From an uncultured Lachnospiraceae bacterium (GTDB lineage: Bacteria > Bacillota > Clostridia > Lachnospirales > Lachnospiraceae): a stretch of 47,612 nucleotides of DNA. Shown piece by piece: positions 1 through 8,610 of this stretch; position 1 is the first letter of the stretch, and every line of letters starts with the position of its first letter. The notes beneath the pieces are model-generated. The model was not told the DNA's origin and did no database searches. It worked only from the letters and a program-made list of their open reading frames with translations. Both the position numbers and the translations under genes were made by a program. The DNA lies in assembly GCA_951800685.1 (NCBI GenBank), contig CATOJY010000026.1, positions 1 to 47,612 on the forward strand. The letters are read 5' to 3'.

Positions 1-1004
1 TTTATGAAAAGTACACCCGGCAGCGCGGGAATGTGCGGAAAGGAACCCAAAAGAGCCGCCAGCAGTTGATGAAACTTCTGTCCGAAGATAAGCTGGGCGC
101 GGCCAGCATTGACAGCGTGAAGCTGTCCGACGCGAAAGAATGGGCCTTGCGTATGCAGGAAAAGGGCGTTGCCTACAACACCATCTGCAACAGCAAGCGT
201 TCCTTAAAAGCCATCTTTTATATGGCCGTACAGGACGATTGCCTCCGCAAGAATCCCTTTGACTTCCAGATCAATGAGGTTATCAACGACGATACCGTAC
301 CAAAGGTGCCGCTTACCCCTACACAGGAAAACGAGCTTTTGGACTTCATGCAGAACGATCCCGTCTATGCCAAGTATTATGACGAGGTGGTGATCCTGCT
401 GGAAACCGGGCTTCGTATTTCCGAACTCTGCGGCCTGACGCCCACTGACCTGAATTTTGAAAAGCGCTTTGTGAATGTAGACCACCAGCTTTTGAGAAGC
501 ACCGAGGACGGCTACTATATCGAAGCGCCAAAAACAGAAAGCGGATTCCGTCAAGTGCCTATGAGCGCAGCCGCCTATGAAGCGTTTGAGCGCGTGTTGA
601 AGAAGCGCAGGGACGGCAGGTGCATTGAGGTTGATGGTTATAAGGACTTCCTGTTCCTGAACCGGGACGGCCTGCCCAAAACCGCCGTCAACTATGACGC
701 CATGTTCAAGTGCCTTGCCAAGAAGTACAACAAGTGCCACAAGGAGACGCTGCCCGATGTGATGACGCCGCACACCATGCGGCATACATTCTGTACCAGA
801 ATGGCAAACGCGGGCATGAACCCCAAGGCATTGCAGTACATCATGGGACACGCCAACATTGTAATGACGCTGAATTATTACGCCCACGCTACTTTCCATT
901 CCGCACAGGAGGAAATGGAACGGCTGCAAGCCAAGGCAAAAACCACCGCAGAGGCCAAGCCGGAGCCTGCGGCGGAAAGCGCCGAGGAAACCAAGGCGGC
1001 ATAA
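1..1004 (+). CDS. int: Tn916-type integrase (tyrosine recombinase), 5' end cut by window edge
   Basis: Site-specific recombinase that excises and integrates a conjugative transposon. The frame is open from base 3, so the GTG at 33 is internal and the arm-binding N-terminus lies outside the window. Visible parts are the SAM-like core-binding domain (with SDAKEWALRMQ and KRSLKAIFYMAVQDDC) and the catalytic domain: Arg in ETGLRISEL, HxxR in HTMRHTF, GHANI, and the Tyr region NYYAHATF. From memory the match to Tn916 Int runs along the whole length. The Ala/Glu/Lys-rich tail (about the last 25 residues) is longer than in Tn916. The gene normally lies at one end of the element, so the rest of the ICE should lie to the left. 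No excisionase is visible because it would be upstream. Confidence 0.93.
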   Translation, partial: YEKYTRQRGNVRKGTQKSRQQLMKLLSEDKLGAASIDSVKLSDAKEWALRMQEKGVAYNTICNSKRSLKAIFYMAVQDDCLRKNPFDFQINEVINDDTVPKVPLTPTQENELLDFMQNDPVYAKYYDEVVILLETGLRISELCGLTPTDLNFEKRFVNVDHQLLRSTEDGYYIEAPKTESGFRQVPMSAAAYEAFERVLKKRRDGRCIEVDGYKDFLFLNRDGLPKTAVNYDAMFKCLAKKYNKCHKETLPDVMTPHTMRHTFCTRMANAGMNPKALQYIMGHANIVMTLNYYAHATFHSAQEEMERLQAKAKTTAEAKPEPAAESAEETKAA

Positions 1005-1036
1005 GTAGTACGCAGAATTTACTACTGCTTTTACTA
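1004..1036 (+). terminator. Weak hairpin after the integrase
   Basis: AGTAGTA (1004-1010) pairs with TACTACT (1020-1026) and is followed by a T-rich stretch. TTACTACT recurs 12 bp later, so this could also be part of the element end rather than a terminator. Confidence 0.35.
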
Positions 1037-1099
1037 CTTTTGAGAGCGAAAACATGAGGGGTAATAAAAAGATTTGTGAGGTTCTTCCGATATGAAAAG

Positions 1100-1135
1100 T
1101 GCCGGAAAAGCCCGAAGTAACGGGCTATACCGGCA
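1100..1135. repeat. Two-tier inverted repeat near the ICE end
   Basis: TGCCGG (1100-1105) pairs with CCGGCA (1130-1135), and GCCCG (1110-1114) pairs with CGGGC (1121-1125), separated by AAAA/TATA internal loops and an AAGTAA loop. No T-run follows, so it is more likely a structural or end sequence than a terminator. Apart from this, 1037-1281 holds AT-rich sequence in which I see no gene. Confidence 0.5.
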
Positions 1136-1281
1136 TATAAGAACATCTAAAGAGATAATTAGAAATCTATTAAATGATTTAATGTTTAAAAATAATAACG
1201 AACAAAAGGACCACTTGCCGGAATTTCAGAGCCTCTCCTCCGTACAGGAAAGCATCACAAATAATTTTCCGTCCATTCTAT

Positions 1282-1887
1282 CTACTTTTTAGCTTTGAGA
1301 AATAATCCTTTATCTTTTCTATAGGTGTGTACTGTCTTAAATCCAGAGTAACTAAAAAATTTTACTAATTCTTTTTGGCTGTATACCCTAACATCTCCGC
1401 TTTTGGAAAAAGGAAACCAAAATTTATTTGCAAAAAATCTAAGGATTACTCCAAAATTAGGTTCGGCTATATATATTGTACCATTGTTCTTTAAAACTCT
1501 CCTACATTCATTTACAAATCCCTGCGGATCTTCGAAATGGTGAAATGCACAACATACTGTTATAATATCAATGCTCTCATCGCTCCATTCCAGGGGACAA
1601 CATGGTTTTACATCAAATTTTATATTAGGATAACGCATTTTTGCAGCGTGAATCATATTCTCTGATAGATCAATTCCATTTGCGTGAATCTTTGTTTTTT
1701 TCGATAGTTCCCCTAACAGGGTTCCATTTCCGCATGCAACATCAAGAATGATATCATCTTCAGTCAAATATATTATGTTAGACAACTCTTTGATATGAAA
1801 TTTGGTATATTGGCCTTCTTTTGATGTATCGTATTCAAACGCTATTTTATTGTATGCAATCCTTGATTTTTCTGTTTTCTTATTCAT
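1282..1887 (-). CDS. Class I SAM-dependent methyltransferase (Methyltransf_11 type)
   Basis: A 201-residue soluble methyltransferase of unknown substrate. Motif I is ILDVACGNGTLLGEL (about residues 47-61), motif II is ANGIDLSENMI, and later come ITVCCAFHHFEDP and VLKNNGTIYIAEP, the standard order of a Rossmann-fold methyltransferase. The ATG at 1887 has only a weak GGTGA site upstream. The gene is much more AT-rich than the operon that follows and sits beside the integrase, so it may be ICE cargo or a flanking insertion; the sequence does not show which. The family includes ubiquinone/menaquinone-type and small-molecule methyltransferases, and nothing here allows a substrate call. Confidence 0.85.
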   Translation of the reverse strand: MNKKTEKSRIAYNKIAFEYDTSKEGQYTKFHIKELSNIIYLTEDDIILDVACGNGTLLGELSKKTKIHANGIDLSENMIHAAKMRYPNIKFDVKPCCPLEWSDESIDIITVCCAFHHFEDPQGFVNECRRVLKNNGTIYIAEPNFGVILRFFANKFWFPFSKSGDVRVYSQKELVKFFSYSGFKTVHTYRKDKGLFLKAKK

Positions 1888-1951
1888 GTCATTTCACCAA
1901 ATTTCTATGTATCTTGCTTATGTCATTATAAAGTACGGTATGTAGTTCGTA

Positions 1952-1973
1952 AATAATTTAAGAATAATTTAAG
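1952..1973. promoter_or_regulatory. Tandem 11-bp direct repeat, probable OmpR-family regulator site
   Basis: AATAATTTAAG occurs twice with no gap (1952-1962, 1963-1973). Two hexamers at an 11-bp period on one DNA face is the usual form of OmpR/PhoB-type response-regulator boxes. It lies about 175 bp upstream of the ABC efflux operon and about 35 bp upstream of a TATTAT-like element near 2006-2011. Confidence 0.5.
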
Positions 1974-2009
1974 ATTTTGGTGTGTTTCTTTTAAGAAAGG
2001 ATTGATATT

Positions 2010-2084
2010 ATGATATCGATAAAAAATGAAGGCAATGGACAGTCTGTTTCGTTATATTTAAAGAAAGAGTACATATTGTTTTGA
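2010..2084 (+). CDS. Possible 24-residue small protein or leader peptide
   Basis: ATG at 2010 follows an AAGAAAGG ribosome site and runs 24 codons to TGA (2082-2084); the peptide ends in LYLKKEYILF. It lies directly ahead of the MacB-like operon. I do not recognise it. It could be a leader peptide, a small secreted peptide or chance. No signal sequence is visible. Confidence 0.3.
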   Translation: MISIKNEGNGQSVSLYLKKEYILF

Positions 2085-2126
2085 AGTAGGTTTCAATATA
2101 AGCATAGAAGAAAGGAACGTAGTATC

Positions 2127-2828
2127 ATGGGGACATTGGTGGAAATCCGGGATATCTGCAAGGTCTACAATCCCGGAGAAAATGAGGTGAAGGCGCTGGA
2201 TCATGTGAGCCTGACAATTGGGGAAGGAGAGTTTGTAGCGATCATCGGTCATTCTGGTTCGGGCAAATCCACGTTGATGAACATGCTCGGCTGTCTGGAT
2301 GTGCCCACAAGTGGCAGCTATTTTCTACACGGACACGATGTGGGCAGTATGTCGGATGATGAGCTCTCAGATATCCGTAATCAGGAGATTGGCTTTGTTT
2401 TTCAAGGGTTTAATCTGATTTCCAGTCTGACAGCAGTGGAGAATGTGGAACTGCCCCTGATTTACCGTGGAGTGGGAAAGAAGGAGAGGCTGGAGCTGTC
2501 AAAGAAAGCGCTTGATAAGGTAGGACTTGCTAAGCGTAAGAGCCATAGGCCTTCTGAGATGTCCGGTGGACAGCAGCAGAGAGTGGCCATTGCCAGAGCG
2601 ATTGCCCAGGCGCCTCCTATTATTCTGGCGGATGAGCCGACGGGAAATTTGGATTCTGGATCCACCAAAGAGATCATGGATATTTTACGGGGGCTTCACG
2701 AGGAAGGCAGGACGGTGATCTTGATTACCCATGATGATGAGATTGCAGCCCGGGCGAAACGGGTTATTAAAATTATGGATGGAAAAATAGAGGAGGATTA
2801 TGAAAATGTTTCGGAAGGTGAAGAATGA
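2127..2828 (+). CDS. ABC transporter ATP-binding protein, MacB/LolD type
   Basis: ATPase subunit of a three-gene MacB-like efflux system in the cytoplasmic membrane. It is 233 residues long, normal for the family. Walker A is GHSGSGKST (residues 41-49), the Q-loop is in FVFQGFN (about 90-96), the signature is MSGGQQQR (145-152), Walker B is IILADE (165-170) and the switch His is in LITHDD. The ATG follows GAAAGGAACG. The 3' end overlaps the adaptor gene by 29 bp, indicating translational coupling. Family members export peptides, macrolides, lipoproteins or antimicrobial peptides; the substrate cannot be read here. A regulator-like tandem repeat lies upstream. Confidence 0.95.
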   Translation: MGTLVEIRDICKVYNPGENEVKALDHVSLTIGEGEFVAIIGHSGSGKSTLMNMLGCLDVPTSGSYFLHGHDVGSMSDDELSDIRNQEIGFVFQGFNLISSLTAVENVELPLIYRGVGKKERLELSKKALDKVGLAKRKSHRPSEMSGGQQQRVAIARAIAQAPPIILADEPTGNLDSGSTKEIMDILRGLHEEGRTVILITHDDEIAARAKRVIKIMDGKIEEDYENVSEGEE

Positions 2829-4401
2829 GACACAAAACACGGACATTACGGAAAGAGTACCCAAAAAGGTAAAGGTTCCTATGGATAAGGAAAAAAAGAA
2901 AAAGATCCGCCGCCGGGTGATTGCAGGGATATTGGTCGTTTTGGTAGCCGGATTTTTTGTGAGGAATTCCCTGGTGGCCAAAAACGCAGTGCCTATGGTA
3001 TCAGCTGTTACGGCAGAAACAGGGGATGTGGAGAGGATTTTAAGCACTGGCGGCACGGTGAAGAGTGACGAGACACGGACTTATTTTGCGCCTGTATCCG
3101 TAGAGGTGGGTGAAGTAATGGTGAGTACCGGTGATATGGTAAAAAAGGGGGATGTGCTTCTTGTCTTTGACGAGAAAGCGCTGTCGGAGGAAAGACAAGA
3201 GGCGGAGTATAAGTTGGCTTCCAATGCGGGTGGTTATGAAAGTTCTGTGCACAAGAATAATGAATACATGGCGGATCTGTCCGAGGCAACCACGAATTTG
3301 GCCGTATTGGATCAGCAGATTGAAGATAACAAAAATCTGTTAAAAGAAATCAACCAGAAGATTGAGGATAAGAAGGCGGGCTGGTCATACAACGCAGCGG
3401 CTCTGCAGGCATCCATTTTGGAACAGCAGAAAAAAATTGAGGATGAAAAGCAGAGGCTGGAAGAGAGGCATGCATGGGAAGCAGAGCAGCGGATTGATTC
3501 CGATGATAAGGAAAAGCAGGAAAAGGATGAGGCGGCCAAGGCGCAGATTGCCTATGATGAGGAGACGCTTCTCAATCTGCAGCAACAGGCGCAGTACAGC
3601 AGCTACGAGGAACAGAACAACAAAGAAGTACGGGAACTGCAGAAGCAGGCGAAAGATGTGGAGGAACTGATAGCCTCCTATGAGGAATACAAAGCGGAGA
3701 TGAAATCGCAGAAAGAGTCTTCCGAGAATGGGGTTATGGATGCAGGAGGCAGAGCGAAGCTGGAGGCAGACACAGCGCTTGAAAAGTTGGCCAATCAGGA
3801 GAAGCTGGACGCCATTGCAGAAGTGGAGAACGGCTTAAAGGCTGATTTTGCGGGTGTAGTAACAGAACTGGAAGCGGTAGCTGGACAACCGCCCACGGAG
3901 AGCGGGAAGCTGGTGACCATAGAGAGTACGGAGAAGGTATTAGTGCGGCTGAGCGTCTCTAAGTATGATCTGGAAAAAATTGCCGTGGGACAGAGTGCTG
4001 ACGTGGATATTGCCGGGAAAACTTACAAGGGTACAGTGAAAAAGATTGATGGTATGGCGACTAAGAATGAAAGCGGCGCTATGGTAGTGGGTGTGGATGT
4101 CAATATTGAGAATCCTGATGAGAATATCTTCCTCGGCGTGGAGGCCAAAGTTTACGTACATATGGAAAAGGCTGAGGGAGCGGTCACAATTCCTTTAGAA
4201 GTGGTATGCAGTGACATGGAGGGTGACTTTGTGTTTGTGGAGGAGAATGGTGTAGTAGCGAAAAAACGGGTCACTGTAGGTATTTCCTCCGACAGTGTTT
4301 GTGAAATCAAAGAGGGGATTACCGTAGGCGAGAATGTGCTTTTGCCCGGAATGACAGGAATTGATCTGCAGGAAGGCATGGCGGTGATGGTGGCGCCGTA
4401 G
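2800..4401 (+). CDS. HlyD/MacA-type efflux adaptor protein
   Basis: Membrane-anchored adaptor of the MacB-like system, 533 residues. It has a Lys/Arg-rich cytoplasmic start, one transmembrane segment (about 40-55), a biotinyl-lipoyl-like half (TGDMVKKGDVLLVFDEKAL, about 107-125), a very long Glu/Lys/Gln-rich coiled coil (about 130-350), and a beta-barrel with membrane-proximal region (VRLSVSKYDLEKIAVGQSADVDI onward). The start at 2800 is fixed by GAGGAGG six bases upstream, inside the ATPase gene. In a Gram-positive cell there is no outer-membrane channel, so it presumably works at the membrane/cell-wall side. The coiled coil is long for the family. Confidence 0.92.
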   Translation: MKMFRKVKNETQNTDITERVPKKVKVPMDKEKKKKIRRRVIAGILVVLVAGFFVRNSLVAKNAVPMVSAVTAETGDVERILSTGGTVKSDETRTYFAPVSVEVGEVMVSTGDMVKKGDVLLVFDEKALSEERQEAEYKLASNAGGYESSVHKNNEYMADLSEATTNLAVLDQQIEDNKNLLKEINQKIEDKKAGWSYNAAALQASILEQQKKIEDEKQRLEERHAWEAEQRIDSDDKEKQEKDEAAKAQIAYDEETLLNLQQQAQYSSYEEQNNKEVRELQKQAKDVEELIASYEEYKAEMKSQKESSENGVMDAGGRAKLEADTALEKLANQEKLDAIAEVENGLKADFAGVVTELEAVAGQPPTESGKLVTIESTEKVLVRLSVSKYDLEKIAVGQSADVDIAGKTYKGTVKKIDGMATKNESGAMVVGVDVNIENPDENIFLGVEAKVYVHMEKAEGAVTIPLEVVCSDMEGDFVFVEENGVVAKKRVTVGISSDSVCEIKEGITVGENVLLPGMTGIDLQEGMAVMVAP

Positions 4402-4550
4402 AGCAGAGCATTTGCTGTACGAATTTGAGATTTTGTAAAGCGGAATCATAGCGGTGAGTGCAAGAAAAACAATGAGGAACTCTAAGGTGTCAGGAAACAT
4501 TGCCTGGGAGTTATTAAATGTTTGAGAGAAATTAGAGGATCGAGGGCAAA

Positions 4551-5774
4551 ATGGCACAGATATGGGAATACATTAAAATTGCGTTGATGAATATAAAGAT
4601 TAACAAGGGGCGTTCTGTTCTTACCATGCTTGGGATCATTATTGGTATTGCATCTGTGATCATGGTGATTTCCATAGGTAACGGCGTGCGGGGTTCCATC
4701 AATGAGGAGCTTGAAAATATGGCAGGAGGACAGATCGCTCTTTACACGAACAGCAATGTGGAAGGAAACGATGTGACATTCACAGAGGAGGACTTTGATC
4801 TGATTGAGGAGAAAGTGGAGCATGTCAAAGGCGTCACCTGTGAATATAGTTTCTGGGGTGCAACGGCGAAATCGCGCAAGGGAAATTTTGAGACCAGACT
4901 TTCTGGCGGTAACGAGGCGCTGCAGTATAGGATGGGGAGTGAACCTATTATCAAAGGCCGTTACTTTTCGGAGAATGAGGCCGACTCGGCGGCTATGGTC
5001 TGCGTGATCAATGAATCCAGTGCAAAAACCCTGTTTGGGACCACGGATGTGGTTGGCATGAGTTTTGAGATGAATCTCTGGGATGTCTCACAGGACATCC
5101 GCATCGTAGGGATCAGGCAGGACACTAAGGCTGGACTGATTTCTGCAATGAGTGGCGGCGGATATATACAGGTGGAGATGCCGCTGAGTGCTATGGCAGC
5201 AGGTTACGGGGTATGGATATCTGATTTTACTGATATGTATATTATGGCAGACAGCACGGAGAATATCACCCAGGTGGCAACGGATACTATTAATCTGTTA
5301 GAAAACAGACATCATGTGCGCGGGGAGAACAAGATACTGATGCAAAGTTTTGCGGATGTTTCGGCGCAATATGACCAGATTCTGAGCATGATCACTCTCT
5401 TTGTCTCCTTTGTGGCAGCAATCTCCCTGCTGGTAGGCGGTATTGGCGTTATGAATATCATGCTGGTGTCTGTGACAGAGCGGACGCGTGAGATCGGTAT
5501 CCGTAAATCGCTGGGTGCCAGGACAAAGTCGATTCTCTTACAATTTTTGGCGGAAGCGGCAATTATCACTTTGATTGGCGGTATCATAGGTATCATTTTG
5601 GGCGCGCTGGGGGCTGTTGCGGTTTGTGGAGCCATGGGTTTTACGGCGCAGATTTACGTTTCCACAGTGATCATTGCAGCGGCATTTTCTTCGGGCGTAG
5701 GTATTTTCTTCGGCATATATCCAGCGAGAAAGGCGGCACGTCTAAGTCCAATCGAGGCGCTGCGGCACGAGTAA
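4551..5774 (+). CDS. ABC transporter permease, MacB/FtsX type
   Basis: Permease subunit of the same efflux operon, 407 residues. Its start, NKGRSVLTMLGIIIGIASVIMV, is the typical first transmembrane helix of MacB_PCD proteins. A large extracytoplasmic domain follows (about 45-270). Three C-terminal helices of the FtsX domain come next, with the conserved GGIGVMNIMLVSVTERTREIGIRKSLGA region (about 298-325) and a final YPARKAARLSPIEALRHE. It lies 149 bp after the adaptor with no terminator between them, so one transcript is likely. Putative substrates are the same open set as for the ATPase. Confidence 0.93.
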   Translation: MAQIWEYIKIALMNIKINKGRSVLTMLGIIIGIASVIMVISIGNGVRGSINEELENMAGGQIALYTNSNVEGNDVTFTEEDFDLIEEKVEHVKGVTCEYSFWGATAKSRKGNFETRLSGGNEALQYRMGSEPIIKGRYFSENEADSAAMVCVINESSAKTLFGTTDVVGMSFEMNLWDVSQDIRIVGIRQDTKAGLISAMSGGGYIQVEMPLSAMAAGYGVWISDFTDMYIMADSTENITQVATDTINLLENRHHVRGENKILMQSFADVSAQYDQILSMITLFVSFVAAISLLVGGIGVMNIMLVSVTERTREIGIRKSLGARTKSILLQFLAEAAIITLIGGIIGIILGALGAVAVCGAMGFTAQIYVSTVIIAAAFSSGVGIFFGIYPARKAARLSPIEALRHE

Positions 5775-5878
5775 ACCGGATTTGAGATAAGGATAGGGAT
5801 CTGCGAGGGAGTGATAGAGCTGTTGATTTTGGGCGTATGGCTGTGACTATGGGATGATTTGAATATTGCTTAATTTAT

Positions 5879-5914
5879 AGAGCTTTCCGGAAAGAAACTG
5901 GAAAGCTCTTTTTG
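5879..5914 (+). terminator. Rho-independent terminator of the efflux operon
   Basis: AGAGCTTTCC (5879-5888) and GGAAAGCTCT (5900-5909) form a perfect 10-bp stem with an 11-nt loop, followed by TTTTT. Confidence 0.9.
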
Positions 5915-5976
5915 AAATTTTGCAGGAGTAAAAAATTAGAAGTAAGCGAAAGATAGATGAATATTGGTATACAGTG

Positions 5977-5985
5977 TGATATAAT
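5977..5985 (+). promoter_or_regulatory. Extended -10 promoter for the restriction-modification operon
   Basis: TGATATAAT is an extended -10 (TGn plus TATAAT at 5980-5985), about 50 bp before the restriction gene. No good -35 is seen, which fits an extended -10 promoter. Confidence 0.6.
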
Positions 5986-6037
5986 TTCTAGTTGAAAATA
6001 GTAAGAACAATACTCTCACCCAAGTAAGGAGAGAAAT

Positions 6038-7009
6038 ATGGATTTCGTACAGGGAAAACAGGCAAGGTTTAATTGCTTCATCACAGAGCCGAAAGACTTA
6101 GTGACGACACAGGAACAGACACGGGCTGGATTTCTAAGGATTGCTTTGGAAAAGAATGTGATTGGTGATCCATATGTCAAGAATGCGCTGGCATTTAAAG
6201 CTATGGCAGCTAATACACATGGACCCGATGATTTTCTTAAAATTTCGTCAGTACGTCCGTTTTTGCTTACCGCAGCTGGTTTGTCAGAGAAATCAATGCA
6301 GTATTTAGATAGAGAGGATCAAACGGCGGCAATTAGGGAATTAATAGAGAAATTTCTCAAACCTGCGGGTGAAAATTATATCGATGAGGTGGTTTATAGA
6401 TATTTGCTGATAAAAGGGGATGCGGTTGGTGGAACAATGAGAAACCGTATTGGCGTGTTAGGACAGGAAAAACTTATTCGCACCATACTTTCTTGTATGA
6501 ATGTTCAGGGAATTGTTTATGATTGGATGCCAAAAGAAAATACATGGACGCATAAAAGCGAGAATGATTTCGGGATCGAGAAAGCCATAAAAGCCATTTA
6601 TTGGAATTGTGGTTTTGGAGATAGAGTTCTGGCGTTTAATCTTAATATTCCAATTGTGAAGAAGAATGTAGATCTTTGTTTATTTGAAGGGACAACAGAG
6701 AACTATAACAGGGGCGGAATAGTTAAAGAGGCAGATAGAATACTTATGCTTGGGGAATTGAAGGGAGGTATTGATCCTGCAGGAGCCGATGAGCATTGGA
6801 AAACGGCAAATACAGCCCTTGGAAGAATTAGAACCAGTTTTGCGAATAAGGGTTATGCGGTTCAAACATCATTTGTAGGGGCAGCGATAGCAAATGCTAT
6901 GGCCTCTGAAATTTGTGAACAGTTACAAACAGGAGCAATGACAAATGCAGCTAATCTAACAAATAATAACCAGCTTGTGGAATATTGTAACTGGTTACTT
7001 AGAATTTGA
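6038..7009 (+). CDS. Type II restriction endonuclease, AvaI/BsoBI family
   Basis: Endonuclease of a type II system; characterised members cut C^YCGRG. The length (323 aa) equals that of BsoBI as I recall it, and the residues reported as catalytic in BsoBI fall at the same numbers here: Asp212 (in KKNVDLCLF), Glu240 and Lys242 (in LGELKGGIDPAG), and His253 (in DEHWKTAN). The N-terminal LVTTQEQTRAGF and the C-terminal NAANLTNNNQLVEYCNWL also match my memory of the family. The start follows AAGGAGAG. The cognate methyltransferase follows within 10 bp. The AT-rich composition and the position between a terminator and hisB suggest acquisition by transfer. The family call is firm; the exact specificity is inferred. 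Confidence 0.93.
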   Translation: MDFVQGKQARFNCFITEPKDLVTTQEQTRAGFLRIALEKNVIGDPYVKNALAFKAMAANTHGPDDFLKISSVRPFLLTAAGLSEKSMQYLDREDQTAAIRELIEKFLKPAGENYIDEVVYRYLLIKGDAVGGTMRNRIGVLGQEKLIRTILSCMNVQGIVYDWMPKENTWTHKSENDFGIEKAIKAIYWNCGFGDRVLAFNLNIPIVKKNVDLCLFEGTTENYNRGGIVKEADRILMLGELKGGIDPAGADEHWKTANTALGRIRTSFANKGYAVQTSFVGAAIANAMASEICEQLQTGAMTNAANLTNNNQLVEYCNWLLRI

Positions 7010-7017
7010 GGTAAGGT

Positions 7018-8532
7018 GTGGAAGAACAAGTATATGACCGGTTTTCATTTATAAAAATACCAGTTGATGATTTTTTGGTGGATCAATTTTCTGCTGACAG
7101 CTTTTGTCCTGAGGAAGCAAGAAAAGAAATAGAGAAAAGGTATGCAGAGATTCTTGAAATAACAGACAAGTTTAATCGACAAAGCGTTAGTTATCAGCTA
7201 AACAAAAAGGAAGTTTTACATAGTTGGTTGAAATATAAGGAGGGATTTTCTGCTAATCTTGTGAATCTGCTTCTTGATGAAATGGGGATCAAGCCGGGGG
7301 ATTGGGTTATGGATCCCTTTATGGGGTCAGGAACCACGGCATTAGTTTGCCAAATGAGAGGAATTAATAGTATAGGTTATGATGTTTTGCCCATTTCGTC
7401 TATTTCCATAAAAACAAAAGCAGCTATACAGAGATATGATATAGATGAGATTAGAGCTCTTATTAAGGAGGTGGAGGCGTTAAGGGTTCCCCATGATTAT
7501 AGTGGATGTACGCCTTATATTACAATTACGCGGGATGCGTATCCTGAAAAAAATGAAAAATTTCTTCACTACATTGCTGCATGGAGAGATAAGTCTGGAT
7601 ATTCTGAGGATGTTAAGGAGCTGTTAACGCTTTGCATTATAAATTCACTAGAGCGATGTAGCTATACAGCGAAAGCGGGACAGTATCTCGGATGGGACTG
7701 CAGATCAAAAAAGGTAATAAAGGCAAATAGAATCAGGACAGAAAAAGGACAGAAGTTATTGCCGGCAAAACAGGTTAGGCAGGTTATTCTTGATTCTAAG
7801 GAAACGATACTCGAAGAATTGCACCATGTGCTTGCCGATCTGGAAACCATACAAAATAATAAGAATGGGAATCAAAGTGCCGAAATTGAATTTATACCGG
7901 ACAGTGTGTTATATAAGCTGCCGGAAATGGAAGAAAACTTCCTGACAGGAGTAATAACTTCCCCTCCATATTGTAACAGATATGATTACACAAGGACATA
8001 TGCGCTTGAATTAGTCTATCTTGGATTAGGCGAGCAGGAAGTGAAAGATATGAGACAGAGTTTACTGTCATGTACGGTTGAGAGCCATTCTAAGATAGAC
8101 GAACTGAAGCGATATTATGAAAATATTGGACAAAAGGCCCGATTTGATTATATTTACAGTACTATAAAGGCGAATACCGCCTTTGAAGAGATCCTATTTG
8201 CACTTGAAAAGCGGAAGAAGAATGGGGATCTTAATAACAGTGGCGTTATTCGTATGGTTGAGGGATATTTTACAGAGCTGGCTTTTATCTATGCTGAGCT
8301 TTATAGAGTATGCAAGTCAGGAGCAATGGTAGCTTTTGTGAATGATAATGTCCGATATGGAGGAGAAGTAATTCCGGTGGACTTTTTGAGTTCATCGTTT
8401 GCCGAGCAATTTGGATTTAAGGTCCCCAAAATATACACCCTTAAACAGCAGAAAGGGAACAGCAGTCAGCAGATGGCCAAGTATGGACGGGTCGCATTGC
8501 GCAAAAGTATTACAATCTGGATGAAGGAGTAG
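7018..8532 (+). CDS. DNA methyltransferase of the AvaI/BsoBI-like system, probably N4-cytosine
   Basis: Modification enzyme protecting host DNA from the adjacent endonuclease, 504 residues. SAM-binding motif DPFMGSGTT is at 99-107 and catalytic TSPPYCNRYDY at about 314-324; SPPY is typical of N4-cytosine (and some N6-adenine) methyltransferases. The roughly 205 residues between the two motifs probably contain the target-recognition region. The start is GTG at 7018, with GAGGTAAG overlapping the stop of the nuclease gene, so translation is coupled. The window holds CCCGGG sites (for example 2749-2754 and 28971-28976) that fit CYCGRG and would need protection if the specificity is conserved. 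Confidence 0.9.
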   Translation: MEEQVYDRFSFIKIPVDDFLVDQFSADSFCPEEARKEIEKRYAEILEITDKFNRQSVSYQLNKKEVLHSWLKYKEGFSANLVNLLLDEMGIKPGDWVMDPFMGSGTTALVCQMRGINSIGYDVLPISSISIKTKAAIQRYDIDEIRALIKEVEALRVPHDYSGCTPYITITRDAYPEKNEKFLHYIAAWRDKSGYSEDVKELLTLCIINSLERCSYTAKAGQYLGWDCRSKKVIKANRIRTEKGQKLLPAKQVRQVILDSKETILEELHHVLADLETIQNNKNGNQSAEIEFIPDSVLYKLPEMEENFLTGVITSPPYCNRYDYTRTYALELVYLGLGEQEVKDMRQSLLSCTVESHSKIDELKRYYENIGQKARFDYIYSTIKANTAFEEILFALEKRKKNGDLNNSGVIRMVEGYFTELAFIYAELYRVCKSGAMVAFVNDNVRYGGEVIPVDFLSSSFAEQFGFKVPKIYTLKQQKGNSSQQMAKYGRVALRKSITIWMKE

Positions 8533-8610
8533 CACGCATTTGTGCAATGCTATGAAGATAAGTTCCTGGAAATCACTTGAAATGTTCAGTGTTTGGAGAA
8601 GGGGCATTTA

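Noticed and set aside
204..1055. 283-residue minus-strand frame opposite the integrase
   Set aside because: Antisense to a clearly conserved recombinase; no ribosome site or domain pattern.
1092..1292. 66-residue plus-strand frame after the integrase
   Set aside because: It passes through the inverted repeat at 1100-1135 and has no ribosome site.
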